64,000 nucleotides of DNA from Chaenocephalus aceratus. Taxonomy: Eukaryota; Chordata; Actinopteri; Perciformes; Channichthyidae. Shown in pieces: positions 13,501 through 27,200 of this stretch. Numbering within the stretch: the first letter of the stretch is position 1; every line of letters begins with the position of its first letter. The notes under the pieces were generated by a model. It made no database searches. It was not told the DNA's origin and worked only from the letters and a program-made list of their open reading frames with translations. Made by a program: the position numbers and the translations under genes. Location: the NCBI GenBank assembly GCA_023974075.1, contig CM043793.1:3172001-3236000 (forward strand), given 5' to 3'.

Positions 13501-15011
13501 GCTAAATCAACTACCCAGTATAATCACATGAATAGCCCTTATTTGAATCATTATGTCCTAAAGCTGAAAAATGCGCTAAAAGCCAAACCCAAAATGATTT
13601 TCCCTCTCCAACCATTGGCTCAGATACTGTTACTGTTGCTCTGGCAGATTCAGGCCATTTTGGCTTCATGCGCCACTGAGCAACTTTCATAGGAATGGTC
13701 GGAGTCCTGCCTTCAGTGCTGTATCCAACAATGTTGGCCCGAGACTTCCGCCCCAGTACAATGGAAGTGAAAATAATTGTATTAGTGATGCTCAAAAATA
13801 AAATGTAACACAAACCCCTCTGGTTGCTGTCAACAATGTTGCTGCATACTTTCTCTTAACTAGAAAGTAGCTTCACCAAAAAATAGCAAGTTAGCAAGTA
13901 CAATGGCTGTTTCTGGTAAGGAACAAGATACTGCAGTTGCAGTTTCAAAAACGTATTTGTTCAGTGAGGTGAGCACTCACAACGTTTGATTCATATCCAT
14001 TTTACTGAGGTGAAGGAATCTGGAATTGAAATGGTTTCCCCAGTGAGGCCGCTGTAGAAGCCCCGTTTCAGTTCTGGTTGTCACGTGCAGATGTAAAAGT
14101 GTGTGCTGTCTAAATCAAAATGTTTTTTTGAGATATCGCCTTTCATTTTGATATCTGCCATTTGATACACACTCATTGATATCATGCCACAGCGTTGGTC
14201 TATCTTTAATCGTAATAGTGTATCTGTCTTTAACGTGAGAACCTCGTAGACCATGCAGTGCATGCAGGAAGATCATGCTCCATGTTCTCCAGTATCAGCT
14301 CTGTTGTCTGATGACACCACAACAGAGTGCCCGGGCGAGGTGTCATGGTGGATACATTGAACAACCCTGTTGATCAAACATACTCCTCCAGTAGAATACT
14401 TTCTGCACAGCTGATACAACTTGAATACCCCTAGCTAGCACACACACGTGTTTACATATAAGGGTCCTCCTGATACACACACTCCCTTCATTGTATCCCG
14501 AGCAACTCTTGTTGTCACCTGATCAGTTCAAATCTTCTAATTTCCCCTTTTTCAATTCTATCACTTCATCCTTTATTTGACATCTTGTTTCTTTTCAAAT
14601 CACATAATGGCGTGTTATTAATTCTAGGTTGGTCACTTAAACATCACTTCTGAAACAAGAGAAAACAAAAACCCTTGTTCCTCGTTCTGCAATGATCAGG
14701 CACAAGTACCCCCCCCCCCCCAACCCCTCCTTTAAAACAAGTGCGATCAGTGTGTTGGTGCGATGTGTCTGGAGACGATAAAGGCTGCAGATTGGCCCGG
14801 CTGAGGATTAGAGGGCTGCTGATTTGAGAGACAATGTTCTAACAGCATGTGGCCTTTTATCTGACAGAGCGCAGTTCATCGTGGCCACACAGCGCACAAG
14901 CAGGCGGAGCCGGGCTCACGGCAACACTTATCACATGAATGAACATGTGCCGGCTGCACACATGTCCATACCTCCCCACCACCACACACACACACACGCA
15001 CGCACGCACCA

Positions 15012-15059
<48 letters not shown>

Positions 15060-15061
15060 CA

Positions 15062-15105
<44 letters not shown>

Positions 15106-15264
15106 TGTCACTCTGCCGCAGTCTTAAGCCACTCTGTCTCTCAATCTTACGTGTCACACATGAGCAAACAGACAAGTGGAGATAAAGAGAGGACATATGC
15201 ACGTGCGCACTCAAAGATACGCATGCACGCAAAAAACACACACACACCCACACACACACACACA

Positions 15265-15295
<31 letters not shown>

Positions 15296-18200
15296 CACAC
15301 ACACACACAGGAGTCTGTATGCTGTTCTTGGCAGCGTGCAAACCAAAGAAATGCAACAAAGGACAGAAAGTTTTAGTCTGAAACGAGCCGACTTGTCCCT
15401 CATGCCGTATCGATTGTTGCCCGGAGCCATGCATTTAATGGGCACTCGTTGCATAACTGGAGGATATACTTGTGAAATGTTAGCCTTGGAAGAGGTCTAA
15501 CCGCCGCGCGAGGAAAACGCCACAATCACATCATTTGTCTTTTCTCATTTTGGTTTAAAAAAACAGGGGGGAAAGAAAAATAAGCCCACATGCTATAAAT
15601 GAGCCGTGGGTGGTAGGGCAGAGACAGAGCGACTTACAGTCAGAAGCCAACAAGGGATTCACTTCATTGCCTGTTGAGCTGCAGGACTGAAGGACAAACA
15701 CATGAACCTGTGGTCATTCTTTAACCCTGCGCGACCAGCTAGCGAGCTCACAGTGGGCTACAGACTCAGATACTCAATATCTCAGCCTACGTACTAATAT
15801 GGACAAAAGGGCACAACTTAACCACTTTCATCAAGTTAGCTTAGTAAAGTTGTTTTGTCTCAAGTGTAACCTGAAAAAGTTCAATATTCATACTGCTTCT
15901 AGCAACCTGGTTCTTTAGCTACCAGCTATGTGCTATCTGCCTCTCATGCGGCTTTCACACCAGCGCTTTCCCTTTCCAGCTCCGAGCTGGAGCTTTTCTG
16001 GTTCAGCTCCGGTTTCTGCTCCCGCTCTGTTCACACCGCCCGGAGCCCGACTGGTGCTGCCGCTGCTGCGTCATGACGTCACCGTTTACATCGCTGATTT
16101 GCTCCCCAACGGCGTTACGGCGCTCACAACAACAACAACAACAACAACGGGGAACTGCGTCGGGTCGATGATCGTGTTGCTTTTGATCACACGAAGCCAG
16201 ATTAAATTAAATAACGACTTCTCCAACCTTATACTTTGCTCCAGAGTGCCGTGGTTCATTGTTTATTAATGTGTTTCTGCAGCATTTACCGACCGCTGCA
16301 GTGCTGGCTGCTCTTCCACGGGAGTTTATTCTCCCGTTAGCTCCCGTTAGCTCACACTGCAGCGGCCGCTCCAAAGTATTCACTGTCCGACTCGCACAAG
16401 CAGCTGATGCATATCCCCAGTTCCCCTTAGCCTAAGTGAATGTGTGTCAGTCTGAATTGACTGTTTGGCATCACAACCCTGTTATGAAAGTTTCTCTGGT
16501 ATAAAATGGGTGATGTTGGCATAGCAACCGAAGCTAAACTGACTACTTGCTATTGCTATCCTATTGTGGCAAAACCGTTTTCTACAGGCACATTTTACCG
16601 GTGTATTTTTATTATGATTCTACTTGTGATAGTCGGACACGACAACCTGTGCAGCCCATGTATTGATTCCATCCGATAGCTGCTATCATACAAAACAACA
16701 CGTCTGCCTCTCTCCACAATGATCGATAACAGTGAACGGATGGTCAAAGTAAGGTACAAATAAACAGAATCACACGAAGCCTGGTTAGTGTTGCCTGACT
16801 TTATAAAGTGTGTTTATAGGCACTACTGCTTGTGGGCAGGCATAACAGTCGACCCATGTTCAGGGGAGGTGGGTTTAGTTTCCTGCACGCCTCGACGTAA
16901 GAGAGACGTAAGAGACGTAAGAGAGACGTAAGCGACGCCACCTCTTAGCTCCGAAGCTCTTGCCTCTAGACCGACAATTTTTTGGAGCTGGAAGTGAACC
17001 GGATTCCGGAGCTAAGAGCCGGCGCCGCTGCGGTGTGAACAGGAAAAACCGGCACTTTTCAGGCTCTAGCTCCGAGCCGGAGCTGAAAAGGCGTTGGTGT
17101 GAAAGGGGCGTTACAGGCAGCTTTATCAGGGCTTTTTGGCTGAAAAAAGACTGAGCAGTGCAAACCAACCCACTCACTCTCAGGGTCCCCTTCTGTAAGA
17201 GTCCTCATTGGGACTATTTCTTTATAGAAAATAATCCAGGCTGCTTTTAGAAACTATCCACGTGTCTGCTACTTGAGGTTGTTGTTGTTGTTGTTTGGAT
17301 GGATCGACTGCTTAAAATGGTTGATTTGCTGAGATGATTCAAATAGGCTGTGTGCGAGATCTGGGTAATGATAGGTTTCATTTACATCTGGAACGTAACC
17401 CTAACACTTCTTGAAATGGCTGATTTCAAGAATGGCTACCGCTTTTAAAAGTATTATTTTTTAACAAAGCTCTGCTCAGCTTGCACTAAGAAATATTCAC
17501 TTAACCCTCCTATTGTCTTCGTGTGTCCCCTTACTTTGGTGTTCATGGTCAAATGTGACCGGTCCTGTTTTAACTGCTATTACATTAACACAAAAAACAT
17601 TCATCATCACCACATTTCATTTAACGCCCTTTCAAACGGTACATATTGTATCAGAGTACTGGTACACATGAAACACTGCAGTAAATATACAAAGAACAGA
17701 CACTGAACATGTGTTGCGTGTGCCAGGTGTGATCCATGTGGGGGAGGGGCGCATAAGAGCGGGACATGTGTCAAATTGTTCTGTGTGTGTGTTAGGGATG
17801 TGCGTCTCCATCACTGAGGCCCGTGCGATGCACATCTCGATACGTTGCCACGATACGATACATTTGAAACACCAGGCGATGCGATACGATACGATTCACC
17901 CCTGTTGCGATACAGTTCGATATGATTTGACTCAACATTATGTGATACGGGGCGATACGATGCGATTCAACAAGATGCAAAATAATGATACTTCAATATG
18001 GTACGACAGAGGATTTTTTGTTTTATTATCCTCATATGCAGCAAATCATAAATGAACAAAAAAGTGCTTTACATATTTGGTATGCACATCCCATCATGCT
18101 GTTTGTTTTTTACCTTAAAAAGCTCTCCAGAGTAGCTACCGTACAATTGTATACACCTCACAGTTAAACAATTTAAGGATGCATTGCCCATGATGCACTG

Positions 18201-21200
18201 TTTCCAATCTCCAGCATACGTGGAATTCCACCGAGGCCGCGTCCTGGTTGGGGGAAATTCCGAGGCTGCACATGGGTAGACGTCGCGTCCTTAAAATCCC
18301 CACAATGCTTTGCACACGGACCAATTTCAAAAACCCTTGCGGAGAATGGCTGAACCGACGCAGCACACATTTAAATGTAAGTATAGTGGCGTAGAACATG
18401 TGTTGGGTAAATATGTTACTTTGTTACATTTGTTATCACTAAAAATGTGTTCCGTGAAAGTAAAGCAAGTTCATAATTAGATAGACATCGTGATGTAATT
18501 TATTTTCGGTACAGTTTATGTTGAAAGCCTGTTCCATTCTTCTTCGTTTTCCGAAGCCGTTTCTGAAGGAAGTGACTTGGAAGTATGCGACTACCAAGCC
18601 AGCATCCTCGCGATTGAGAAACACCCCGTCTCTGCTGAGTGCTGACAGGATGAGGGGATATTATATGAATGAATCGGTTTTTACCGATACAAAGACGCTA
18701 CAATCGATGCATCGCGAGTTCAGCCCAAACTGTAGCCGATGTGGCACTCTTTCAACCGGTGCACTCGCATCTCGAACGCTTATGCCGGTGCACCGATGCG
18801 AATCGGTGAATCTTAACATCCCTAGTGTGGTGTGTTGTGTGTGTGTGTGTGTGTGTGTGCCGGTGTGGACTCACACGGGGGTCAGATTTGACCCGAAGAA
18901 GACAACAGCAGGGTTACTCAGGAGAATGCTTTAAGAAAGGTTTGTTTGCACAGTAATAAAGTGGATTATTATGCAATGTAAATATAGAAGAGACTATTGT
19001 GCATTGTTTAAAAAAAGTAAAGTATGCTCAAAAAAGTTACAAAAAACTAGCTACTGATTCTTAAATGCCTAAAAATGCACAGATAAGTGAGTTTAACAAG
19101 TTTTTTCAGTTGTTCATGATGCATTGGATGACTGTGCTCTCATACCAATTCATACACAATAACTGTTGCAATGTTGGATAGTATTCACCTATGTGAAAAA
19201 ACATAACATTGTTTATAAATGTCCAAACTTTCTATATGTCTCAAAACCTTAATATGTTACTATGTCTCTTAGTTCTTTAATCGCTTCTCCTCATTTTTAG
19301 CAATAGGATGTGTATTTACTTGTCTTTATTTTAATTATATTATTACTAATGTGTGCTTTTCTTCTCTAAATGTAATAAGTTAGGTTATTCTTTATTTTTG
19401 GATGCCTTTTTTTACCTGCTATGCAACTTTCTGCTGTAATGCTGTAATGTCCGCTGTGGGACTAATAAAGTACATTGATGTCCCTAAAAGGCCATGTTAA
19501 AGGTAATGATTCAGGTTTAAGCCACACCCCCTTAATGTAAAGACTCTACCACTCATTCATTTAGATGATGGGAGGACTTCCTGCGGTGCTGACCTGTGGG
19601 ATGCTAAGATGGTCTGGGTAGAACTGGTCCTGCGGCCCCTCTCAGCGATGATGCTGACGGTGTACAGCATGCCGGCTGTCAGGCCCCTCAGGAGGCGGGA
19701 CTCGGAGCTGCCCGGCAGCACGTCCTCCGCCCTGTGGCCGTCAGCCGACACGTACACCAGTCTGAAGGAGTCCAGCTTAGCCAGGGGGCGTTTCCACTGC
19801 AGCATCATGGTGGTCTCCGTCACCTCCGTAACAGCCAGATCCTTGGAGCATCCAGTGCTAATGGGGGGGGGGGGGGGGGGAAGTTGTCCACCTACAGCAG
19901 CTTTCCAACTTTAAAGTACCTGAGGATATTTCATTGCAACTTATTTCCTGCCAAAACTTATCAATCAAACCAAACATGTTTTACAAATGCACTTTTTACA
20001 ACCACAGTGCAAATAACAAGCACAATTAACAAACTAATGCATTTTGTTTTGCAATTATAAATACACATCGAAAGAACCACCTGTTTTTGTTAGTGAATTA
20101 TATGTCACTTGTAAAACATGTTTTGTTTGTTGGTTAAGATTTTTGTAAAATTGTAAATGTACGAATGTACAATTTGTAAATGTATAGATGAGAGGAAAAA
20201 CGAGAGACTAGGTAAAGTGGAGTTTCAGACCGGCAGACAGAAAGACAACCATGGCGGAGGGATGGACGGACAGACACACTTGTATATATATATACACATT
20301 TTTTGCTTTTGCGTATTACTTTCTGAAAAGAAAATGTTTGTTATTGTCTGAATAGCAACATCCTAAAAATAAGGTCAAATGAAAAACATTGAGTGCATAA
20401 AGTGCTTGTGTGTTACCAGTCACTGCGTTGGTGGTCGTCGGCCGACTCTCCCGCTCATCGGTCACCGCGGTTACGCCCATCCCGTACTCTGCACCAGGTC
20501 TCAGGCCTACATAGCAGGGCAGAAATAAAAAGCAGTGTCATGTTGTGTGTGTGCCGCTGCCTCTGAGGTGTCAGTGCATGCACGATGGGGAGGCTCTGTA
20601 GTCAAGTGGCCAGCTGTTTTGGCTAATGGCTCCAATGCCTATAGCAAACACAACAACGCTCTCATGTGGCTTGGTCGCCACAATAGACGGCAGCCTAATT
20701 GCATTTCATGGTAAGCCTGCGCTCACTGTGGAACATCATTGATGGGTCTATAGGGCCCTTGTCGCGGAGCTACTTGCTATGATACAGCAGGCTCTGGAGG
20801 CTCTTTGGTGTCCACAATGAAGCCCTCTTTGGGCCTGATCGCCCCTAATTTCCTTTATAACTCCCACAGAGGTCATCACACGCAGAGCCTTGCAGCATGA
20901 AATTACACCTAATGCCCCAGGAAACTCATTATCAATAAAATCACGAGCGTGAAGGCAATTACAGATAATAACTGTGTGAAAGAAGTGCTGAGGTGTGTGT
21001 GGAGCGGAGTGGGACGTCGGCTGAATGGGCCACACTGCTTTATTCCCATTGGATGGGCCTCCCAGGACAAAGCATTGAGCTAGACAAAACACTATCAGAC
21101 TGTTTTTGGAAGCTTTTTTTTTGTTTCTCATGGTGTCTAATCCCGCCATGCTCACGGTGTAGAAACACACTGAAAAAAAACACATCCGCCTCAAAGCATG

Positions 21201-24200
21201 GCTTTATAATGTCAGCGTGCACATAGATGAAAACACGGCCGCTTTTTTGTTTGAGCAAGATCTCAGAGGGAAACAAGCGGCTGTGTTATTCCATTAAAGT
21301 CTGAATGCCAAAACCCCCCCCGGGGGGGTCTCTAATAAAGTGAGCCTTTGTAGAAGGAAAACATTTCAGGACACAAAAACAAAGGAAATGAGCCGGCTGA
21401 GTATAACACTGACCATTTTCAATTTTAAGGGAGCACCACTGACAATTTGCCCAAAGAATTAGTAGAATAAACACTTCACACTGTATCTTTTTTTTCCCAC
21501 AGATGGTGTTCAGCCGTGTCATTTGGATGCGAGGTGGTAATGGGCTTAAGTGAACTGAGAGCAGAGGAAGAATGAATCTGCTCGCTCTGCTCAGCAGGAC
21601 GGGGTTGCGTTTCTGATATCGCTGCTGTCAGTCGAGCTGTCCATACATGTTCAATGATCAAAGTTACTGCTCAGACCACTCTCACTGGGCAAGGTACGCT
21701 CCTCTGATGGAATGTGATGAGATCATTACAAATTAATTCGGAATAAAGATGTATCTCTTTAGTCCACATTATAAACAACAGCAAAGACATAGCCCGACCA
21801 CCCAGAAGCTGTTCTGATTAAAGGTTCCCTTCCATACACTGCTGGGCTTCAGCATGTGGGATCAGTTGGAGACCTGCTGTGCCTGTATCTACTGTATATA
21901 TAGTATATATATATATACTGTATATACGTATATATACTCAGTGGCTACTTTGTTAGGTACCCCCTGCCACCATCTAATGCAGGCCAACATCATCATGTTC
22001 AGCTTTCGTTCACATTGATGGAAACGTGTTTATTACTGAGATGATGGTTAAAGGTGATGCGATACTGGAGTACATGATGTTATATATTGTTTGATATATT
22101 GAGTGTAATGTTGTGTGATTAAAAATGTAAATGTTCTGCATTGTTCAGATACTACACTTTATAACTTAGATGAAGTTATTTCAGCTATTTGAAATACAAT
22201 GTATCAGATCCAATTAATCCAGCATCCTCAAAATATTCAGTCTATTATCAAAATCGTCCCACCAGGAGTTGAACTAGGGCCTGTCTCTGGTTTGAATTCA
22301 GAACATGTGGATAGAAATGGATCCAAAATCCCTAATAACCGTCAGAACTCTTTAAATGTGATCCAAATTGAACGCTATAATGCTTATTGATGCTAATTTA
22401 CGCTACTCATGCTAATTATGCTAATTATGCAAATTGCACCAAATAAGGGGACCCATACTATAAATGTTTTACACGTCACTTTGGGGTACTCAACATTTCT
22501 GGTTTACCAATCTTGGCGTGTAGACTGTTGTACTGAAAGCTGTCTGGGTGTATCTGCAGTACATCGCGTGTGCTGGACAACTTTCTACAGATGTTTTTTA
22601 TTGTCTTCGTCGTCTGTTTAATTGTTGATTGCCCTTTTTTATTGTCTTTTCTATAGAGTGGTGCAGTGACGAGTCCTAAAACCCGGAAGTGAGTTAGCAT
22701 TGTACCACTTCTGGTTTCCTCGTCTCAGAGCCAATGGGATCTCTCCATAGGATTTTGGAAAATATCTGGAAATCAGGTCTGTGGTTGAGACACATTGAAG
22801 AGACGGATCACGGTTTGTTCTACGACATTAAATCCATCAGCAGGGACCCCGCTGGTTTGAAGAGTGTACGTGTCTGAGAAACGATGGTTGTTACCGAGCG
22901 GCTGAATAGGACTACAGAAGGTGTCCAGGCCGTTTTACGTCATTACGCCGAACACGTAAAACACTCCTCTAAGTTGGTTTGCCCTGTTCTGCTTGAAAGC
23001 AAGTCCCTGCCTCCTGCAAAGTGTTCAAACCAACGCTTCAACTTGAAACATTTTTAATCTGTATTTTTGAATATCGATCTTCAGTTGGCGTGACGTTGAA
23101 GTCCTGCGACCCTGCTGTACTCGGCTGTAGTTGGTTTATAGCATAACGTTAGCCTTTTGCCTCTAGCAAATAGATGTATGATTGGAAATGATAAAAGTAG
23201 ACATGTGGATACTATCCGGCTGAACAAAACGAGCATTTATCAAACAGGTTTGTTTTCCACAGATCTTATTTCCAGCTATTTTCCAAAACCCTGTGGAGAG
23301 ATCCCATTGGCTCTGAGACGAGGGAACCGGTAGTGGTGAAATACTAACTCGCTTCCGGGTTTTAGGACTCGTCACTGCACCACTCTATTACTATAATGTC
23401 CTTGTTGGTTTCTTGTTGTTCTTTGTGTTACGCGTTAGGACCCCACCCCCAAGAACGTTTCTCCCAAGGGTTTATCCTAATGAATGAACGTGTGTAATAA
23501 TATGTGGGGGGCTGAATATAACACCATCAGCTCAAATCTAAAACATACCAGTTAACATTAGACCAGGACAGTTATAACAGGTGTACCTAATTATATCTAT
23601 GTAGAGATATATAAACTGTGAAATATATTCCATATACTATGTATCCATGACAACTTAGCAAGCTTCAAGCACTGATGAAGCCCCTACAATCATGTTAGAG
23701 CTTTGGGAAGACGACTTAAGCTTTAGGCCTATTTGTAAATTGTGTCTGCTTTGAAACAACTGAAATGTTGACTGAATGTATCAAGTAAACAGATTTCACT
23801 TAACTGTATTAGGTTTAGTTCAAAGCAATAATATTACGTTAAAATAAAAAATATCAGGTTGCATTCCAGTAACTTAATACAGTAGTTATGTGACATTTGT
23901 TAACATAATACATTTAATTAAAGTCAAAGGTTCAGTTTTTTCAGTGTGTTTCTGTAGCTTGTAGCTTTAGCCTGTAGCTTGTAGCTATAGTTTGTAGCTG
24001 GGATCAATACCGGTTATCTTGGCTGTGGTGGTGTCCCGGGGTCCGGGGGGGAAGAGCAGCTCTCCGTGCTCCCCTCCGGACAGAGGCCCGTACTTGATGC
24101 GGTAGTTTTCCACTGGAGCTTGGCTGTTCTTCCACTCAAGAGTGATGCTCTCGTCCGTCAGCTCCACTGTCTGCAGGTCTTTGGGGGCATCCAGGTCTAC

Positions 24201-27200
24201 CACACACAAATTACATTTAAGTACATGGAAATATCCTCTAACCTAAACTCAACTATTTCTCATCAAGACCCGAAGCTTAAGAAGGTCCTTTTATACAGTG
24301 TGAGATCATTGTGAACACATGTTGTCCTCCAAGGACCACACACCAGCCTGATATTAAACAACCCCCAGCTGACACAGCTTGCTCAACTCGACTATGATAA
24401 GCAGCAGTGATGAGTAACACAGATTTAATCAAGTGCTGTGCTTAAATACAATTTTGAGGTACTTGTACTTTACTTGAGTACTTCAATTGTTGCTGCTTTG
24501 TACTACAAACCCACTCGTATTAAATCATGTACTTTAACTCCACTACATTTATTTAGTATCTTTAGTTATTTTAAATATTTGCATTGATGATATGAAAACT
24601 CTTAAATAAGACTTTAGTAACCTGGAGTAAATTCACAAGCTCTGCAGCATACAAATATACAAACAATATATAATATTATTTTACTTTTGGTACTTTAAGT
24701 ATATTTGATGCTTATACTGTTTTACTTTTACTTGACTACAATTTGCAAAGCAGGACTTTTACTGTAGAGTATTCCTACACTCTCTGGGTTAGCTGTGGTT
24801 GGAATAAAACAGGCTCAGGGAGATCTATTTTCTTGCCCGACAGCACATCAGATGGTTATTTGAGCGTCACCTGTGAGGAAAGACTGGAACACAGGAATGC
24901 TGCTCTGCTCGCCCATGCGAGACGACAGAGACACCTCGTATTGGGTGTCGGGGGAGAGGCCTCCGAGGTGGTACTGGGTGTCACTGAAGGACAGCTCCAC
25001 CACGCTGCGATCCGCGGGGTTGGAGCTGGGCCCGTAGGAGATGCTGACCCCGTGCACCAGAGCCACGGGCTGGGACCATGTGACCAGCGCTGTGGAGTCC
25101 GTCACGTCGCGCACATCCACCTGGCTGGGGGCGTCGATCACTGCAAAGGGGAGGAGAAACCAGGCTTAGGACACACGTCTGATCAGGTATTTAATGAGAG
25201 ATAGTTCAAAGCAAAACTCTGGTGCGTGCACATTTTTGCAAAAAAACTGGATTTTGTCTTCCATGAGTAACATTGAAAGGTTTCTTTATGTCCATTTCCA
25301 ACAATCGGCATCATTTTGAAACGTGTATTACAATTAAATCACGGTCAAAATCTTGTTGTAGTTGTAGCCCCCTTGCCAGCGATTCTCTCTCTAGTTTAGC
25401 ATACTCAGCCCGACTCAGCCTGGTTGTTCCTGGCCCTAGAACCACAATTTAGTCGGGCCAGAAAAAAGGTGAAAAAGTAGCCCCGGGCTAAAACTAGGCC
25501 AAGTGGAAACGCAACCAAAAACGGGCCCCGCACGGCTCGGCACGCTTAAAGCGAGCTACCCGCTGCAGTGGAAACGCGCCATAATAGTATAATATAATAT
25601 GGCGCTGGGTACAACCATAGATATATATATAAATACGTGTTTATATCATATATCTATCGGTACAGCGCTGGTACAACGCTACATTTCCCGCCCCGCCGCA
25701 GTCATACAGTAGGCTACGGAGAGCGGCGAGAAACATCTCCTCAGGCATCGAAAAGCGGAACCGAAATTCACATTTCTAAATGATGACAATCGAAATGTTG
25801 GAACCGGTTCCGGTTCGGAACCGGTTCTCGGTACCCAACCCTAGTTATATCAACAGAACTCACATAACTGTATGAGGTTAGTTGAAAGCAATACTACTAC
25901 GTTTAAATAAAAAATATTAGCTTCAACTTAATATTATTGCTTTCAACTAACCTAATACAGTTATGTGGCATTTGTTGACATAATACATTTAATTAAAGTC
26001 AACTTTTCAGTTTTTGCAATGTAGGCACCTGAGAATTGAGTCCTGCCCTTTCAATGTAGGCAGCAATGTTTAGTATGTCATTACATACTGGACTGTGCCC
26101 TGTCAAGGTCAATCTGTTGCTTCAGTTTGTCACAGACCAGACCTTAGTTTGATTTGCCTGTTTAATTCAATACACTTAATTGTTATATTACGTTTTCAGA
26201 TCTGACATAATCAGTATGGGTTGAACTAAGTTTAACAATATTAAATGAGCAGTGAAGAACAGTTTAAATATGTATACAGAGCGGGAGGGATTTTAGTCTT
26301 TGCAGACCATTAACATGCACAAAAACCTATAGAGCACACTACAGGAAGGGGCATACGAGGGCCCCTTTAATCATACGAGGGCCCCTTTAATGCTAATCTA
26401 TCTGGAGGGTGTCTAGTTAATTCTGTTAATCATCTTAATAATAGTTATTTACGACTGTAAACAATGGAAACAATTGTTTTAATATGACCTATTTCATGTT
26501 AGAATGTTTGTTGGAGCAGTAGTAGACATTTTCCATTATGTTTTTTTTCACTGTTTTACTCTGATATAAATGAACCCTAACATACCATGGGGGTAGGAAG
26601 CACATGGAGGATTGCTGTTCTTTGCATGAATACAATCCTTTCAGCAATGTAGGTGCTGAAAATGTGACAGCCTTCGAACATTTCTAAAAGATATTCAGCC
26701 TATTACAGATCATCTCCCTGCTCCATGAAGGGCGCATTTTTACAAGGCTGAAATTGATTTGTCACATGGAAGCAACTCTAGGAAAGTAAACCTTCTGCAC
26801 AGGGCTGATAAAGTGAACAATCTGCATTTGAGCTTAACACAGATTTTTCTTCTAAGGACGCTGGGAGTGTGTCGCTCTGGTGTCATGATACTGTTCCCGC
26901 AGGAGGCCGCCTCGCTCTGAGTCTGACTTCCTGCAGCATCCCACACAGGCTGGGTTATGTTGGAGGGGGAGGAGAGAGGGTAAAGCGGAAGGTCTCACTT
27001 CACAAAATTAGCCCCTTTAGCATGCAAATCCCACAGTACGAGCCGATGTAATGGGAAAAATGAGCTGGATATAAGAGAGCCTGAAAGAAACGCAGATCTT
27101 TGAACCTTGAAATCCAATTTGTGCTGACACGTGTTAGTTACCTTTTCTACAATCCATTAAGATCTTTTGGTCCAACTTGTACTGAAATAATCCATTAATG

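Larger units (their letters stand above)
17501..18916. mobile_element. AACCCTCCT-ended MITE interrupted by a hAT-like element
   Basis: Left end TTAACCCTCCTATTGTCTTC with GTCAAATGTGACC nearby; right end is the inverse (GGTCAGATTTGACCCGAAG, then AGACAACAGCAGGGTTA). Most of its length is the younger insertion at 17793-18824. Confidence 0.72.

Noticed and set aside
13320..13830. Candidate extra FNIII or unknown exon
   Set aside because: Open frames on both strands lack the W and Y-V signatures of FNIII and any matched splice sites; it looks like old interspersed sequence.
14824..15454. Open frames of up to 192 residues, rich in His/Thr or Cys/Val
   Set aside because: They are translations of CA and GCAC microsatellites, like those at 2135-2520, 5688-6069, 49451-49750 and 62826-63216.
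19557..19857. Alternative acceptor to explain the FNIII-5 frame problem
   Set aside because: No other AG within a useful distance gives phase 1; two opposite one-base changes in C runs explain length and phase better.
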